Part shown: one piece after another, positions 46,535 to 53,938 of the stretch | How positions within the stretch are numbered: position 1 is the stretch's first letter | Layout of the letters: every line of letters begins with the position of its first letter | Assembly (NCBI RefSeq): GCF_001866645.1 | Contig: NZ_MLYP01000058.1 | Location: 1-64,000, forward strand | Length of the DNA stretch: 64,000 nucleotides | Direction of reading: 5' to 3' | DNA from: Streptomyces colonosanans | GTDB lineage: Bacteria; Actinomycetota; Actinomycetes; Streptomycetales; Streptomycetaceae | Notes under the pieces: model-generated | Told to the model about the DNA's origin: nothing | Database searches by the model: none | Seen by the model: the letters and a program-made list of their open reading frames with translations, nothing else | Position numbers and translations under genes: made by a program

Positions 46535-48631
46535 TCAGCTCAGGCCGAGGCCGCGGGCGATCAGTCCGCGTTGCACGTCGTTGGTTCCTCCGCCGAGGAA
46601 GGCGAGGATGGACAGACGCAGGCCCTGCTCGAAGATGCCCGCGCCGGGGGCGTCCGGTGCGCAGAGGGCCGCCGCGGGGCCGAGGATCTCCAGGGCGTCA
46701 CGGCTGAGCTGCTCCGCCACCTCCGCGGCCAGCACTCCCGCCATCGACGAGGCCAGGCGTGCGGTGTGCGCGGGGCCGGACTCGGCTTTCTCGGCCGCCT
46801 TGGTGAGCAGGAGTTTGACCGCCTGGACCTGGACGGCCATGCCGCTCAGCCTGGCTCGCTTGTCCGACCCGGACGGGCCGGCCGCGCTGTCCGGATCGGC
46901 ACGGACGGCTGCCAGCAGTTCGTCGAACTGCCGACGGGACATCCCGGCGATGTCGCTGGCCAGCAGCAGCCGTTCGCCGGTGAGCGTGTCCGTGATGACC
47001 TGCCAGCCGTGGTTGGCCGAGCCGATGCGCGCGGAGTCGCCTACCCGGACGTCGTCGAAGCTCACCGTGCAGCAGATCTGCCCGGACAGAGCCTGGTGCG
47101 GCTCCGTCCTGATCCCCGCGGTCGCCATCGGGACCATGAACACGCTGATCCCGGCCAGCGGCAGCTTCGCGTCCACATCCGTGCGCACGGCCAGCCAGAT
47201 GTATTCCGCCGTGTGGGCGTTGGCGATCCAGGACTTGGTCCCGTTGATCACCCAGTCGTCGCCGTCCCGGATCGCGGTCGTGGTCAGCGACGCGAGATCG
47301 GAGCCCGCTTCGGGCTCGCTGTAGCCCAGGCAGAAGGTCAGTCCTCCGTCCCGGATCTGGGGCAGGTACCTCGCCTTCTGCTCGGCCGTTCCGTACTTGA
47401 CGATGGGAGCGCCGACCACCGAGACGGCGGCCATCGCGTGGGCGACCGGCAGCTGGTGATAGGCAATTTCGTCCTGCAGCGCGAGCTGCTCGGTGAGGGT
47501 GGCGTCGTGGCCGCCGTCGGCGGTGGGCCAGGTCATCCCGAACCACTTCCGCGCGGACATCGCCGCCACCAGGGCAGGGTCATCACCCTTCGCGAACACC
47601 CTCGCACGGGTGCGATTCTCGGCGTAGAGAGAGCGGACCTGTTCCCGCATCGCCGTCGCCCGCGAAGTGGAATCCACGGCGGGCAGGTCGGTGGCGGTCC
47701 CGATCAGGATGTCGGCGACCGTTCCGCGCGGTGGCGGACAGGACGGCAGCAGCGCGATGTCGGCATGGACCCGGCGGAAGAGCCAGGGGGCGTCATGTTC
47801 CTCGAAGTATCCGCCCGCGCCGAGAGTGTGATGGGCGCTGACCTGGATGTGCGGTGCGACGGCGGCCGCGTGGGACACCACGAGCTCCGTGGCGAGGATC
47901 CCGTCCGGTGCGTCGCCGCCGTGTCTGCGGACGGCATCCTCGATGAGGAGTTCCCCCGCGACGAGTTCGATCTCGCGGGTCGCCGTGCGCTGCTGGACCG
48001 CGCCGAACCCGCCGATCGCCCGGCCGAACTGTCGGCGGACCTTCGCATGGGCGATGGACCGGTCATGAGTGTGTCGCGCGGCCGCCATCGCCCGCACCGT
48101 CAAGCCCAGCCTGAGCAGGGAGAGCGCCCGGCCGGCCCGCTCCGGATCGACGTCGACGACGGCCTCCGGTCCGCCCAGGTGGAGCCGGGCCCAGGCGGGC
48201 GACGCCAGCCCGGGCTGCGGGACGGCGAACTCCACAGGCCGTACCGACGCGCGTCCGCCCGCGGGCGGCAGGACCAGGACGTGTGAGGCGGCCATCCCGC
48301 CTTCCATGAACGGCACCGTCTCGGCCGCCCGGTTTGTCGGCGCCACCAGGATCCGGACGTCTCCGGCCGCGATGCCGGCCGCGATGCCGGCCGCGATCTC
48401 CGGGGCCTCCGCCAGCAGTTCTACGGCGACGAAGCCGTCCATGACGGGCAGCGGGCAGGCTGCCGCTCCGGTGGCCCGGACCAGCGCGACGGTGGCGGCG
48501 AGGTCGCCGAAGTCGAACCAGCCCTGAGCCGCGGCCAGTCTCCACAGCCGGGCCAGGGCAGCCTCGTCCGCCAGGTCAGGGAAGTGCCACTGCCGGGTGA
48601 GCAGTTCGGTGATTTCATCCATGTTGAGCAT
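46535..48631 (-). CDS. Fused double acyl-CoA dehydrogenase
   Basis: 698 residues in which two acyl-CoA dehydrogenase bodies are joined. Residues 1-330 hold a reduced copy, mostly the C-terminal helical domain (MAAARHTHDRSIAHAKVRRQ, FGRAIGGFGAVQQRTATREI, SAHHTLGAGGYFEEHDAPWL). Residues 335-698 form a complete enzyme (KWFGMTWPTADGGHDATLTE, FCLGYSEPEAGSDLASLTTT, GTKSWIANAHTAEYIWLA, EILGPAAALCAPDAP). ATG at 48631. It diverges from the thioesterase gene across a region of TAGGGG repeats, so it is probably co-regulated with the pyrrole polyketide cluster, perhaps for making or modifying an acyl precursor. Confidence 0.8.
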   Translation of the reverse strand: MLNMDEITELLTRQWHFPDLADEAALARLWRLAAAQGWFDFGDLAATVALVRATGAAACPLPVMDGFVAVELLAEAPEIAAGIAAGIAAGDVRILVAPTNRAAETVPFMEGGMAASHVLVLPPAGGRASVRPVEFAVPQPGLASPAWARLHLGGPEAVVDVDPERAGRALSLLRLGLTVRAMAAARHTHDRSIAHAKVRRQFGRAIGGFGAVQQRTATREIELVAGELLIEDAVRRHGGDAPDGILATELVVSHAAAVAPHIQVSAHHTLGAGGYFEEHDAPWLFRRVHADIALLPSCPPPRGTVADILIGTATDLPAVDSTSRATAMREQVRSLYAENRTRARVFAKGDDPALVAAMSARKWFGMTWPTADGGHDATLTEQLALQDEIAYHQLPVAHAMAAVSVVGAPIVKYGTAEQKARYLPQIRDGGLTFCLGYSEPEAGSDLASLTTTAIRDGDDWVINGTKSWIANAHTAEYIWLAVRTDVDAKLPLAGISVFMVPMATAGIRTEPHQALSGQICCTVSFDDVRVGDSARIGSANHGWQVITDTLTGERLLLASDIAGMSRRQFDELLAAVRADPDSAAGPSGSDKRARLSGMAVQVQAVKLLLTKAAEKAESGPAHTARLASSMAGVLAAEVAEQLSRDALEILGPAAALCAPDAPGAGIFEQGLRLSILAFLGGGTNDVQRGLIARGLGLS

Positions 48632-48679
48632 TCGCCCGTCCCGCCTGCGATGTCCGCTGCCACGCCGTTAATTCGAGCG

Positions 48680-48766
48680 TAGGGGCCGTGTCAATGCCGG
48701 ACAATGCCGGGCTGGGACAATAGGGGCCTGATAGGGGTTCGCTGTATTAGGGCGGGGAATAGGGTC
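48680..48766. promoter_or_regulatory. TAGGGG heptamer repeats in the divergent promoter region (SARP-like)
   Basis: TAGGGGC (48721-48727), four bases, TAGGGGT (48732-48738): an 11-bp period. A TATTAG -10-like hexamer starts 6 bases later. Further TAGGG boxes stand at 48680, 48748 and 48760. Eleven-bp-spaced heptamers overlapping the -35 region are the usual layout for SARP activators. The same boxes occur before 51002. Confidence 0.55.
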
Positions 48767-48818
48767 GGACGTGACCGAGGAATCGGTCAATTGCGCTGCG
48801 CCCAGGAAGGTGATGGCA

Positions 48819-49586
48819 GTGGGAAATACCGACAGCGACAGTTGGATCCGCGTCTACCGCCAGGTGCCGGAAGGCTTACGCCTGTTCTGTTTCCCCCACG
48901 CGGGCGGCGCCGCCAGTTACTTCTACCCGTGGTCGAAGTCGCTGCCGGGGGACGTCGAGGTGCTGGCCCTGCAGTACCCGGGCCGCCAGGACCGGGGCGG
49001 CGAGCCCTGCGTCCGCACCATCCCGGAACTTGCCGACCAGATCCATGCGGCGATCCGGCCGCGGCTGGCGGAGCCGTTCGCGTTCTTCGGGCACAGCATG
49101 GGAGCGATCCTCGCCTTCGAGGTCGCGTGCCGGATCGCCCGCGAGGAGGGGGCTGGACCGGCGCATCTGTTCGTCTCCGGCCGACGGGCTCCCTCCCTCA
49201 CCCGGCACGAGGAGCTGCACCGGGCGAGCACGGCCGCGTTCATCGCGGAGATGCGCGCGCTGGGCGGAACGGACCCGCGCATCCTGGCGGACGAGGAGCT
49301 GCTGAATCTCGTCCTGCCGACGATCCGCGCCGACTACACGGCCATCGAGACGTACCGATTCGACTCCGCACCGCCGCTGTCGTGCGACATCACCGCGATG
49401 GTCGGCGACAGCGACCCGAAGGCCTCCGTCGATGAGGCGGAGGCCTGGTCGCAGCACACGCTGGGCCGGTTCGATCTGCGGATCTTCCCGGGGGACCACT
49501 TTTACCTGGAGGACTGTCGGGCCGGAGTGCTCGACGTGATCTCGTCCGTGCTCTCCGGAGCACGGCAGGACGCGGGTCGTGCCTAG
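48819..49586 (+). CDS. Type II (editing) thioesterase
   Basis: 255-residue alpha/beta hydrolase that clears blocked carrier proteins in PKS/NRPS systems. Markers are LFCFPHAGGAASYFYPWSKS, VLALQYPGRQDR, the nucleophile GHSMGAILAFE, GDSDPKAS and the catalytic histidine in IFPGDHFYLED. GTG at 48819 is preceded by GGAAGG at 8 bases; in-frame GTG 48771 and ATG 48813 are alternatives. The TAG stop (49584-49586) lies within the CTAG end of an inserted small element, so the natural 3' untranslated region is lost. Confidence 0.88.
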   Translation: MGNTDSDSWIRVYRQVPEGLRLFCFPHAGGAASYFYPWSKSLPGDVEVLALQYPGRQDRGGEPCVRTIPELADQIHAAIRPRLAEPFAFFGHSMGAILAFEVACRIAREEGAGPAHLFVSGRRAPSLTRHEELHRASTAAFIAEMRALGGTDPRILADEELLNLVLPTIRADYTAIETYRFDSAPPLSCDITAMVGDSDPKASVDEAEAWSQHTLGRFDLRIFPGDHFYLEDCRAGVLDVISSVLSGARQDAGRA

Positions 49587-49725
49587 TGCCCCGGCAGGCA
49601 CCGTTTGCCCGTCAAGGAGCGGCGTCGTGGGGGCACCTCCCGCTCTGGGGGTCCCCCTGCTCGAAGAGCTTGGGGGAGCGTGCCGGGCGTTGCGACGGGG
49701 TGAACGTTGCCTGTCACAGCACTAG
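49583..49725 (+). mobile_element. 143-bp terminal-inverted-repeat element (MITE-like), copy 1
   Basis: Begins CTAGTGCCCCGGCAGGCACC and ends, inverted, GGTGAACGTTGCCTGTCACAGCACTAG (given here as the outer 27 bases, positions 49699-49725). CTAG borders both sides and may be the duplicated target. The centre holds the palindromic repeat at 49647-49678. It has no coding capacity. It aligns over most of its length with the reverse complement of the 227-bp copy at 55282 and looks like an internally deleted form of it. Confidence 0.75.
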
Positions 49726-49744
49726 CCTCGCGCTTTCACGAGGC

Positions 49745-49975
49745 GGGCTGTCCGACAGGCGGTCCGGGCATGGCCATCCTGCGATCCGAGCCGGCCGTCT
49801 TCGGGCCGGTCGCCTCCGATCCAACCGGCTCCCGCTCCATGGACACCCTCGCCGCCTCGGGTGAGAAGGCACTGGACGCCATCCGTCGGGCACGGTCCGA
49901 AATCCGCTCGCGAGTCTGGTCCTTGGCCGACGGCCGTGCCCCGGATGGGGGCGGGGAGGTGACGGCGGGCCACCG
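49745..49975 (+). pseudogene. IS1380-family transposase fragment A
   Basis: The frame reads MAILRSEPAVFGPVASDPTG and continues SRSMDTLAASGEKALDAIRR and ARSEIRSRVWSLADGRAP, matching the segment before the first catalytic strand of IS1380 DDE transposases. It breaks off in unrelated sequence. It begins about 20 bases after the small element. Confidence 0.7.
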
Positions 49976-50157
49976 GCCTGCCCGCCATCGGCCACAGAAC
50001 GCGAAACGGTCCGCCGACTCCGTCGGCAGACCGTCATGCAAGATCGAGGCCAGCCTCACGCTGTCGTCAGTGGGCCTGTCCGAGCCTTGATCAAATAAAG
50101 AGAGACTGTGGCTGCGGCGGGACTCACGCCGAGGCGCAAGCACCGGCCGAGCCGGGT

Positions 50158-50700
50158 GTGTTCGGCCCGGTGGCTTCCGATCCGACGGTCTTCCGTCTCG
50201 TCGACACGCTCGCCGTCTCCGGCTCGAAGGCCCTTGCAGCGATCCGGGGCGCACGTTCCCAAGTACGCGAGCCGGTCTGGGAACTGGCCGGTGCGCAGAG
50301 TCCGGCTGTCGACGGTCAGGTGATCGTGGACATCGACGGTGTGCTGGTCCTCACCCACTCCGAGAAGCAGGATGCCACTGCGACCTGGAAGAAGAACCAC
50401 GGTCACTACCCGCTCGTGGTGTACGTCGACCACGGCCAGGCCAGGCCAGGCCAGGCCAGGTCCGGGAAGCCGGTGGCCGCCCTGCCGCAACCCGGCAACG
50501 CAGGCTTCAACACCGCCGCCGGCCCTATGGGATCAGCCCAAATCGCCCTGGCTGAACTGCCCGAACTCCTGCGGCGGACGCAGATCCTGGTTCGCACCGA
50601 CTCCGCCGCCGGCGCCCATCGCTTCCTCGACCGACGCTCCGGACGGAGCCTGCAGCCGAGAGTCCCCGTCAGCACGAACGCAGAGTCTCGTCCCGTCAAC
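50158..50700 (+). pseudogene. IS1380-family transposase fragment B
   Basis: Starts with the same VFGPVASDPT block as fragment A and runs further: DGQVIVDIDGVLVLTHSEKQ (first catalytic Asp region), ATWKKNHGHYPLVVYVDHGQ, LPQPGNAGFNTAAG, RTQILVRTDSAAGAHRFLD. It carries an expansion of five GGCCA pentamers at 50434-50460 and then loses similarity, so it is inactive. Two partial copies side by side imply repeated insertion or duplication. Confidence 0.8.
50434..50460 (+). repeat. Pentanucleotide tandem repeat (GGCCA)5
   Basis: Five perfect copies plus GG, inside the IS1380 fragment. Translated as alternating GQARP it replaces the expected short VDHGxAGSG segment, evidence of slippage after the transposase lost function. 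Confidence 0.85.
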
Positions 50701-50805
50701 AAACTGACGGGGAATCATGAATTCGAGACAAGCGCATTTGTGCGCCTCTCGGTATTTCGGTGCGGCAACTCGTGTGGACGGTACGTCGATTGTGCCCTGA
50801 CAGAC

Positions 50806-50859
50806 ACCCCTACCGTACCCCTAGCTGTGTCACTCTCCCCATAAGGGTGCGGTAAGGGT
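50806..50859. promoter_or_regulatory. Two opposed pairs of 11-bp-spaced heptamers before the pyrrole operon
   Basis: ACCCCTA at 50806-50812 and 50817-50823 (that is, TAGGGGT twice on the minus strand) and TAAGGGT at 50842-50848 and 50853-50859 on the plus strand. Each pair is separated by exactly four bases (CCGT and GCGG). They lie 143 bp before the gene at 51002, in a patch of lower GC. Confidence 0.6.
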
Positions 50860-51001
50860 TGGGGTCCGCCCGCCCGGAACCTACCGTTGCCGAGTGCGTC
50901 GGACCAGGAAAATCAAATGTCGCGGCACCGTCACTTTCTGAGTGCGGCCATAGAGGTGGGATTGAATTGGCAACGGTCGAATACATACCGGAAAACGACT
51001 G

Positions 51002-52138
51002 ATGGACTTCGAGCTGTCACCGATTCAGCGTGAACGATACGCCGGCATAGGCACGGCTGTTGCCGAGCGGTTCGCCGAGCATGAGACGTGTACCGACCCG
51101 GAGCTGGTGCGGCTGGCCTGGAAGGACGCGGCGAGCATCGGCCTGACAGGGCTATGCCTGCCCGAGGAGTACGGCGGGGCGGGACTGGGGGCTCTGGACA
51201 CGGCGCTGGGCCTTGAGGCGTTCGGCCGCTCCTGCTCCGACATGGGCCTGGTGTTCGGGGTCGCGGCGCACCTGCTGTCCTGTGCCGTGACCGTCTCGGA
51301 GTTCGGGACCGGTGAGGCCAGGGAGCTGCTGGCGGGCATGGCGGCGGGCGACCTGATCGCCGGCAACGCCATGACCGAGGACGAGGCCGGCTCGGACGTC
51401 GGGCGGATCCGGACCACCGCCACGCGCTCGGGCGAGCAGTATCTGCTCGAGGGGGAGAAGTCCTTCGTCAGCAACGCCCCGATCGCGGACGTGTTCGTGA
51501 CCTATGCGGTCACGGATCCGTCCGCCGGGTTCCTGGGCATCTCGGCGTTCGCCGTGCCGCGGGAGCTCGACGGCGTCGTCGTCGGTCCGCCGCTGCCGAA
51601 GATGGGACTGAACGGCTGCCTGGCGGCGCGGGTGCGGTTCGAGGGCTGCGTCGTACCGGCTCACTACCGGCTCGGGGCCGAGGGCGCCGGCGGGGCGATC
51701 TTCCAGCAGTCCATGGCGTGGGAGCGCGGCTGCCTGTTCGCCGCATACCTGGGACTGATGGAGCGGCAGCTGGCCGAGTGCGTGGGCCGTACGACCGACA
51801 GGCGTCAGTTCGGGCGGAAGATCGCCGGGTTCCAGGCCGTCTCGCACCGGATCGCCCGGATGCGGCAGCGGCTGGAGAGCGCGCGCCTGCTTCTGTATCG
51901 CGCCTGCTGGCTGCTCGAACAGGGCCGCACGGACGTCAGCGCGATCGCCATGGCGAAGACCGCCGTGTCCGAGGCCGCGGTCGCCAACAGCCTCGACGCC
52001 ATGCAGTTGTTCGGCTCGGCCGGCTACCTCGCCGGCGCCGGGATCGAGGAGCAGCTGCGCGACTGCCTGCCCACCACCATCTTCTCCGGGACGACCGAGA
52101 TCCAGTTGGAACTCATCGCGAGGGAGACAGGGCTGTGA
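51002..52138 (+). CDS. Prolyl-carrier-protein dehydrogenase (PltE/RedW-like acyl-CoA dehydrogenase)
   Basis: 378-residue flavoenzyme expected to oxidise prolyl-S-PCP to pyrrolyl-2-carboxyl-S-PCP. Acyl-CoA dehydrogenase landmarks are present: LCLPEEYGGAGLGALD, AGNAMTEDEAGSDVGRIRTT, LEGEKSFVSNAPIADVFVTY, DRRQFGRKIAGFQAVSHRIA and MQLFGSAGYLAGAGIEEQLR. The assignment as a PCP-acting enzyme rests on the directly coupled proline-type adenylation gene (GTGA overlap), carrier protein and halogenase. First gene of the operon. Confidence 0.85.
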   Translation: MDFELSPIQRERYAGIGTAVAERFAEHETCTDPELVRLAWKDAASIGLTGLCLPEEYGGAGLGALDTALGLEAFGRSCSDMGLVFGVAAHLLSCAVTVSEFGTGEARELLAGMAAGDLIAGNAMTEDEAGSDVGRIRTTATRSGEQYLLEGEKSFVSNAPIADVFVTYAVTDPSAGFLGISAFAVPRELDGVVVGPPLPKMGLNGCLAARVRFEGCVVPAHYRLGAEGAGGAIFQQSMAWERGCLFAAYLGLMERQLAECVGRTTDRRQFGRKIAGFQAVSHRIARMRQRLESARLLLYRACWLLEQGRTDVSAIAMAKTAVSEAAVANSLDAMQLFGSAGYLAGAGIEEQLRDCLPTTIFSGTTEIQLELIARETGL

Positions 52139-53616
52139 CCCTCCACCAACTCGTCATCGAGGCCGCTGCACGCCGGCCCGGCGCGCCGGCCCTGAGCGGG
52201 CCGTCCGGTTCCGTCACCTACGGCGAGCTCGATGCCACGGCCAACGCGATCGCGGCCAGGCTCGAACGCCAGGGCGTCCGGCGCGGCGATCGGGTCGTGC
52301 TCTGGGCGGGCAAGAGCCCGGCGACGGTGGCGGCGATGCAGGCGATCCTCCGGCTCGGCGCCGCCTACGTGCCCGTCGACGGCAGCAACCCGGTGGCCCG
52401 GGTCGCGACCATCGCCCGGGACTGCGCGGCGCGCGTCGTCGTGACGAACCGCGCGCGGATTCCGCGGATCTCCGCCGAGCTCGGCCTGGAAGTCCGCTAC
52501 GAGGAGCTCGACGGCCCCTACGATCCGGCGCCGGCCATCAACGCCGCCACGACTTCCGAAGACCTGGCATACATCCTGTACACGTCCGGGTCGACCGGCA
52601 CGCCCAAGGGCGTGTGCCTGACCCACGAGAACGCGCTGGCGTTCGTCGACTGGGCGCACGACCTGCTGGCACCGGGGGAGGACGACCGGTTCGCCAACCA
52701 CGCGCCCTTCGCCTTCGACCTGTCGGTGTTCGACCTGTACGTGGCGTTTCGCGCCGGCGCGTCGGTGCATCTCATTCCCCCCGAGCTGTCCTTCGCGCCC
52801 GTACAGCTCGTCGAGTTTCTCTACCTCGAGCGGATCAGCGTCTGGTACTCGGTGCCGTCCGCCCTCGCGGTGATGATGCGGTACGGCGGGCTCCTTGATC
52901 GTCCGGCGCCGGAGACGCTGCACACGGTGCTGTTCGCGGGTGAGCCGTTCCCCATCACGCAGCTCCGTGACCTGGCCGGCTGGACCGGCGCACGGATGAT
53001 GAACCTCTACGGCCCGACCGAGACCAACGTGTGCACGTTCCACGAGGTCACGAAGGCGGACATGGACCGCGACCGGCCGGTGCCGATCGGGATCGCGGCA
53101 GGCGGCGACCGGGTCTGGGCGCTGCGGGACGACGGAGGAGTCGCGGCCGCAGGCGAGGAGGGCGAACTCGTCGTGGACGGCCCCACGGTGATGTCCGGCT
53201 ACTGGGGCCAGCCGCCGCAGAGCGGTCCCTACCATACCGGCGACCTGGTCCGGACTCTCCCCGACGGCTCGTTCGACTACCTCGGGCGCCGCGACCAGAT
53301 GGTGAAGATCCGCGGGCACCGGGTCGAGCTCGGCGAGGTCGAGTCCGTGCTCGAGAACCACGCCGATGTCGCGGAGGCCGCCGCGGTGGGGGTGGGCGAA
53401 GGAGTCGACACCCGCTTGGTGGTGTTCGTGGCTCCGCGGTCCGGCCGCGACCCCGGGGTCCTGGCCCTTCGGCAGTACCTCACCCAGCACCTGCCGCGCT
53501 ACATGGTGGCGGACGAGGTGCGGATCAGCTCCCCGCTGCCGAGAAACGGCAACGGCAAGATCGACCGGCTGGCGCTGGCGGCGCGCGCCGGCGGGTCTGG
53601 AACGAGCAGTTCATGA
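52135..53616 (+). CDS. Stand-alone amino acid adenylation enzyme (L-prolyl-AMP ligase type)
   Basis: 493 residues of the ANL/NRPS A-domain family. Core motifs: A3 AYILYTSGSTGTPKGV, A4 FAFDLSVFDLY with the amino-group aspartate, A5 MMNLYGPTETNVC, A7 YHTGDLV, A8 GRRDQMVKIRGHRVELGEVE and A10 lysine in NGNGKIDRLAL. No fused carrier domain. By analogy with PltF/RedM it would load L-proline on the small carrier protein encoded 44 bp downstream. Proline specificity is inferred from context, not from a code comparison. Confidence 0.87.
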   Translation: MTLHQLVIEAAARRPGAPALSGPSGSVTYGELDATANAIAARLERQGVRRGDRVVLWAGKSPATVAAMQAILRLGAAYVPVDGSNPVARVATIARDCAARVVVTNRARIPRISAELGLEVRYEELDGPYDPAPAINAATTSEDLAYILYTSGSTGTPKGVCLTHENALAFVDWAHDLLAPGEDDRFANHAPFAFDLSVFDLYVAFRAGASVHLIPPELSFAPVQLVEFLYLERISVWYSVPSALAVMMRYGGLLDRPAPETLHTVLFAGEPFPITQLRDLAGWTGARMMNLYGPTETNVCTFHEVTKADMDRDRPVPIGIAAGGDRVWALRDDGGVAAAGEEGELVVDGPTVMSGYWGQPPQSGPYHTGDLVRTLPDGSFDYLGRRDQMVKIRGHRVELGEVESVLENHADVAEAAAVGVGEGVDTRLVVFVAPRSGRDPGVLALRQYLTQHLPRYMVADEVRISSPLPRNGNGKIDRLALAARAGGSGTSSS

Positions 53617-53660
53617 ACCGGAGCCGTGACAACCACCTCCCAACGGAAAGGGGCGGCGCA

Positions 53661-53933
53661 ATGGCCCTCGATGAGATCACACCGCGGATCACGACCTTCA
53701 TCAGCGAGAGCTTTCTCGACGGTGACCCGAAAGGCGAGCTCACCGAGTCCACCCCGCTGCTCGAGTGGGAGGTCCTCAACTCGATGAACAGTGCGCTCCT
53801 GCTGAACTTCCTGCGGGAGGAACTGCGGGTCGATGTGCCGCTGTCGTCGATCAACGCGGCGAACTTCCGAGACATCGCCGCAATCAGCAACCTCGTTTCC
53901 GGCCTGATGGCCGTCCCTGCGGAAGGTGCCTGA
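53661..53933 (+). CDS. Discrete peptidyl carrier protein
   Basis: 90 residues. Carrier-protein helices with the attachment serine in EVLNSMNSALLLNFL. The usual DSL core reads NSM here, as partly seen in PltL/RedO-type proline carriers. AAAGGGG precedes the ATG at 53661. It should hold proline through oxidation and chlorination and then present the pyrrole to the first KS. Placed between the adenylation and halogenase genes. Confidence 0.85.
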   Translation: MALDEITPRITTFISESFLDGDPKGELTESTPLLEWEVLNSMNSALLLNFLREELRVDVPLSSINAANFRDIAAISNLVSGLMAVPAEGA

Positions 53934-53938
53934 GAACG

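Noticed and set aside
49586..49864. A small frame starting at the thioesterase stop
   Set aside because: It consists of the non-coding inverted-repeat element and part of the IS1380 fragment in another frame.
52024..53490. A 488-codon minus-strand frame opposite the adenylation enzyme
   Set aside because: Low-complexity product without motifs; all A-domain motifs are on the plus strand.
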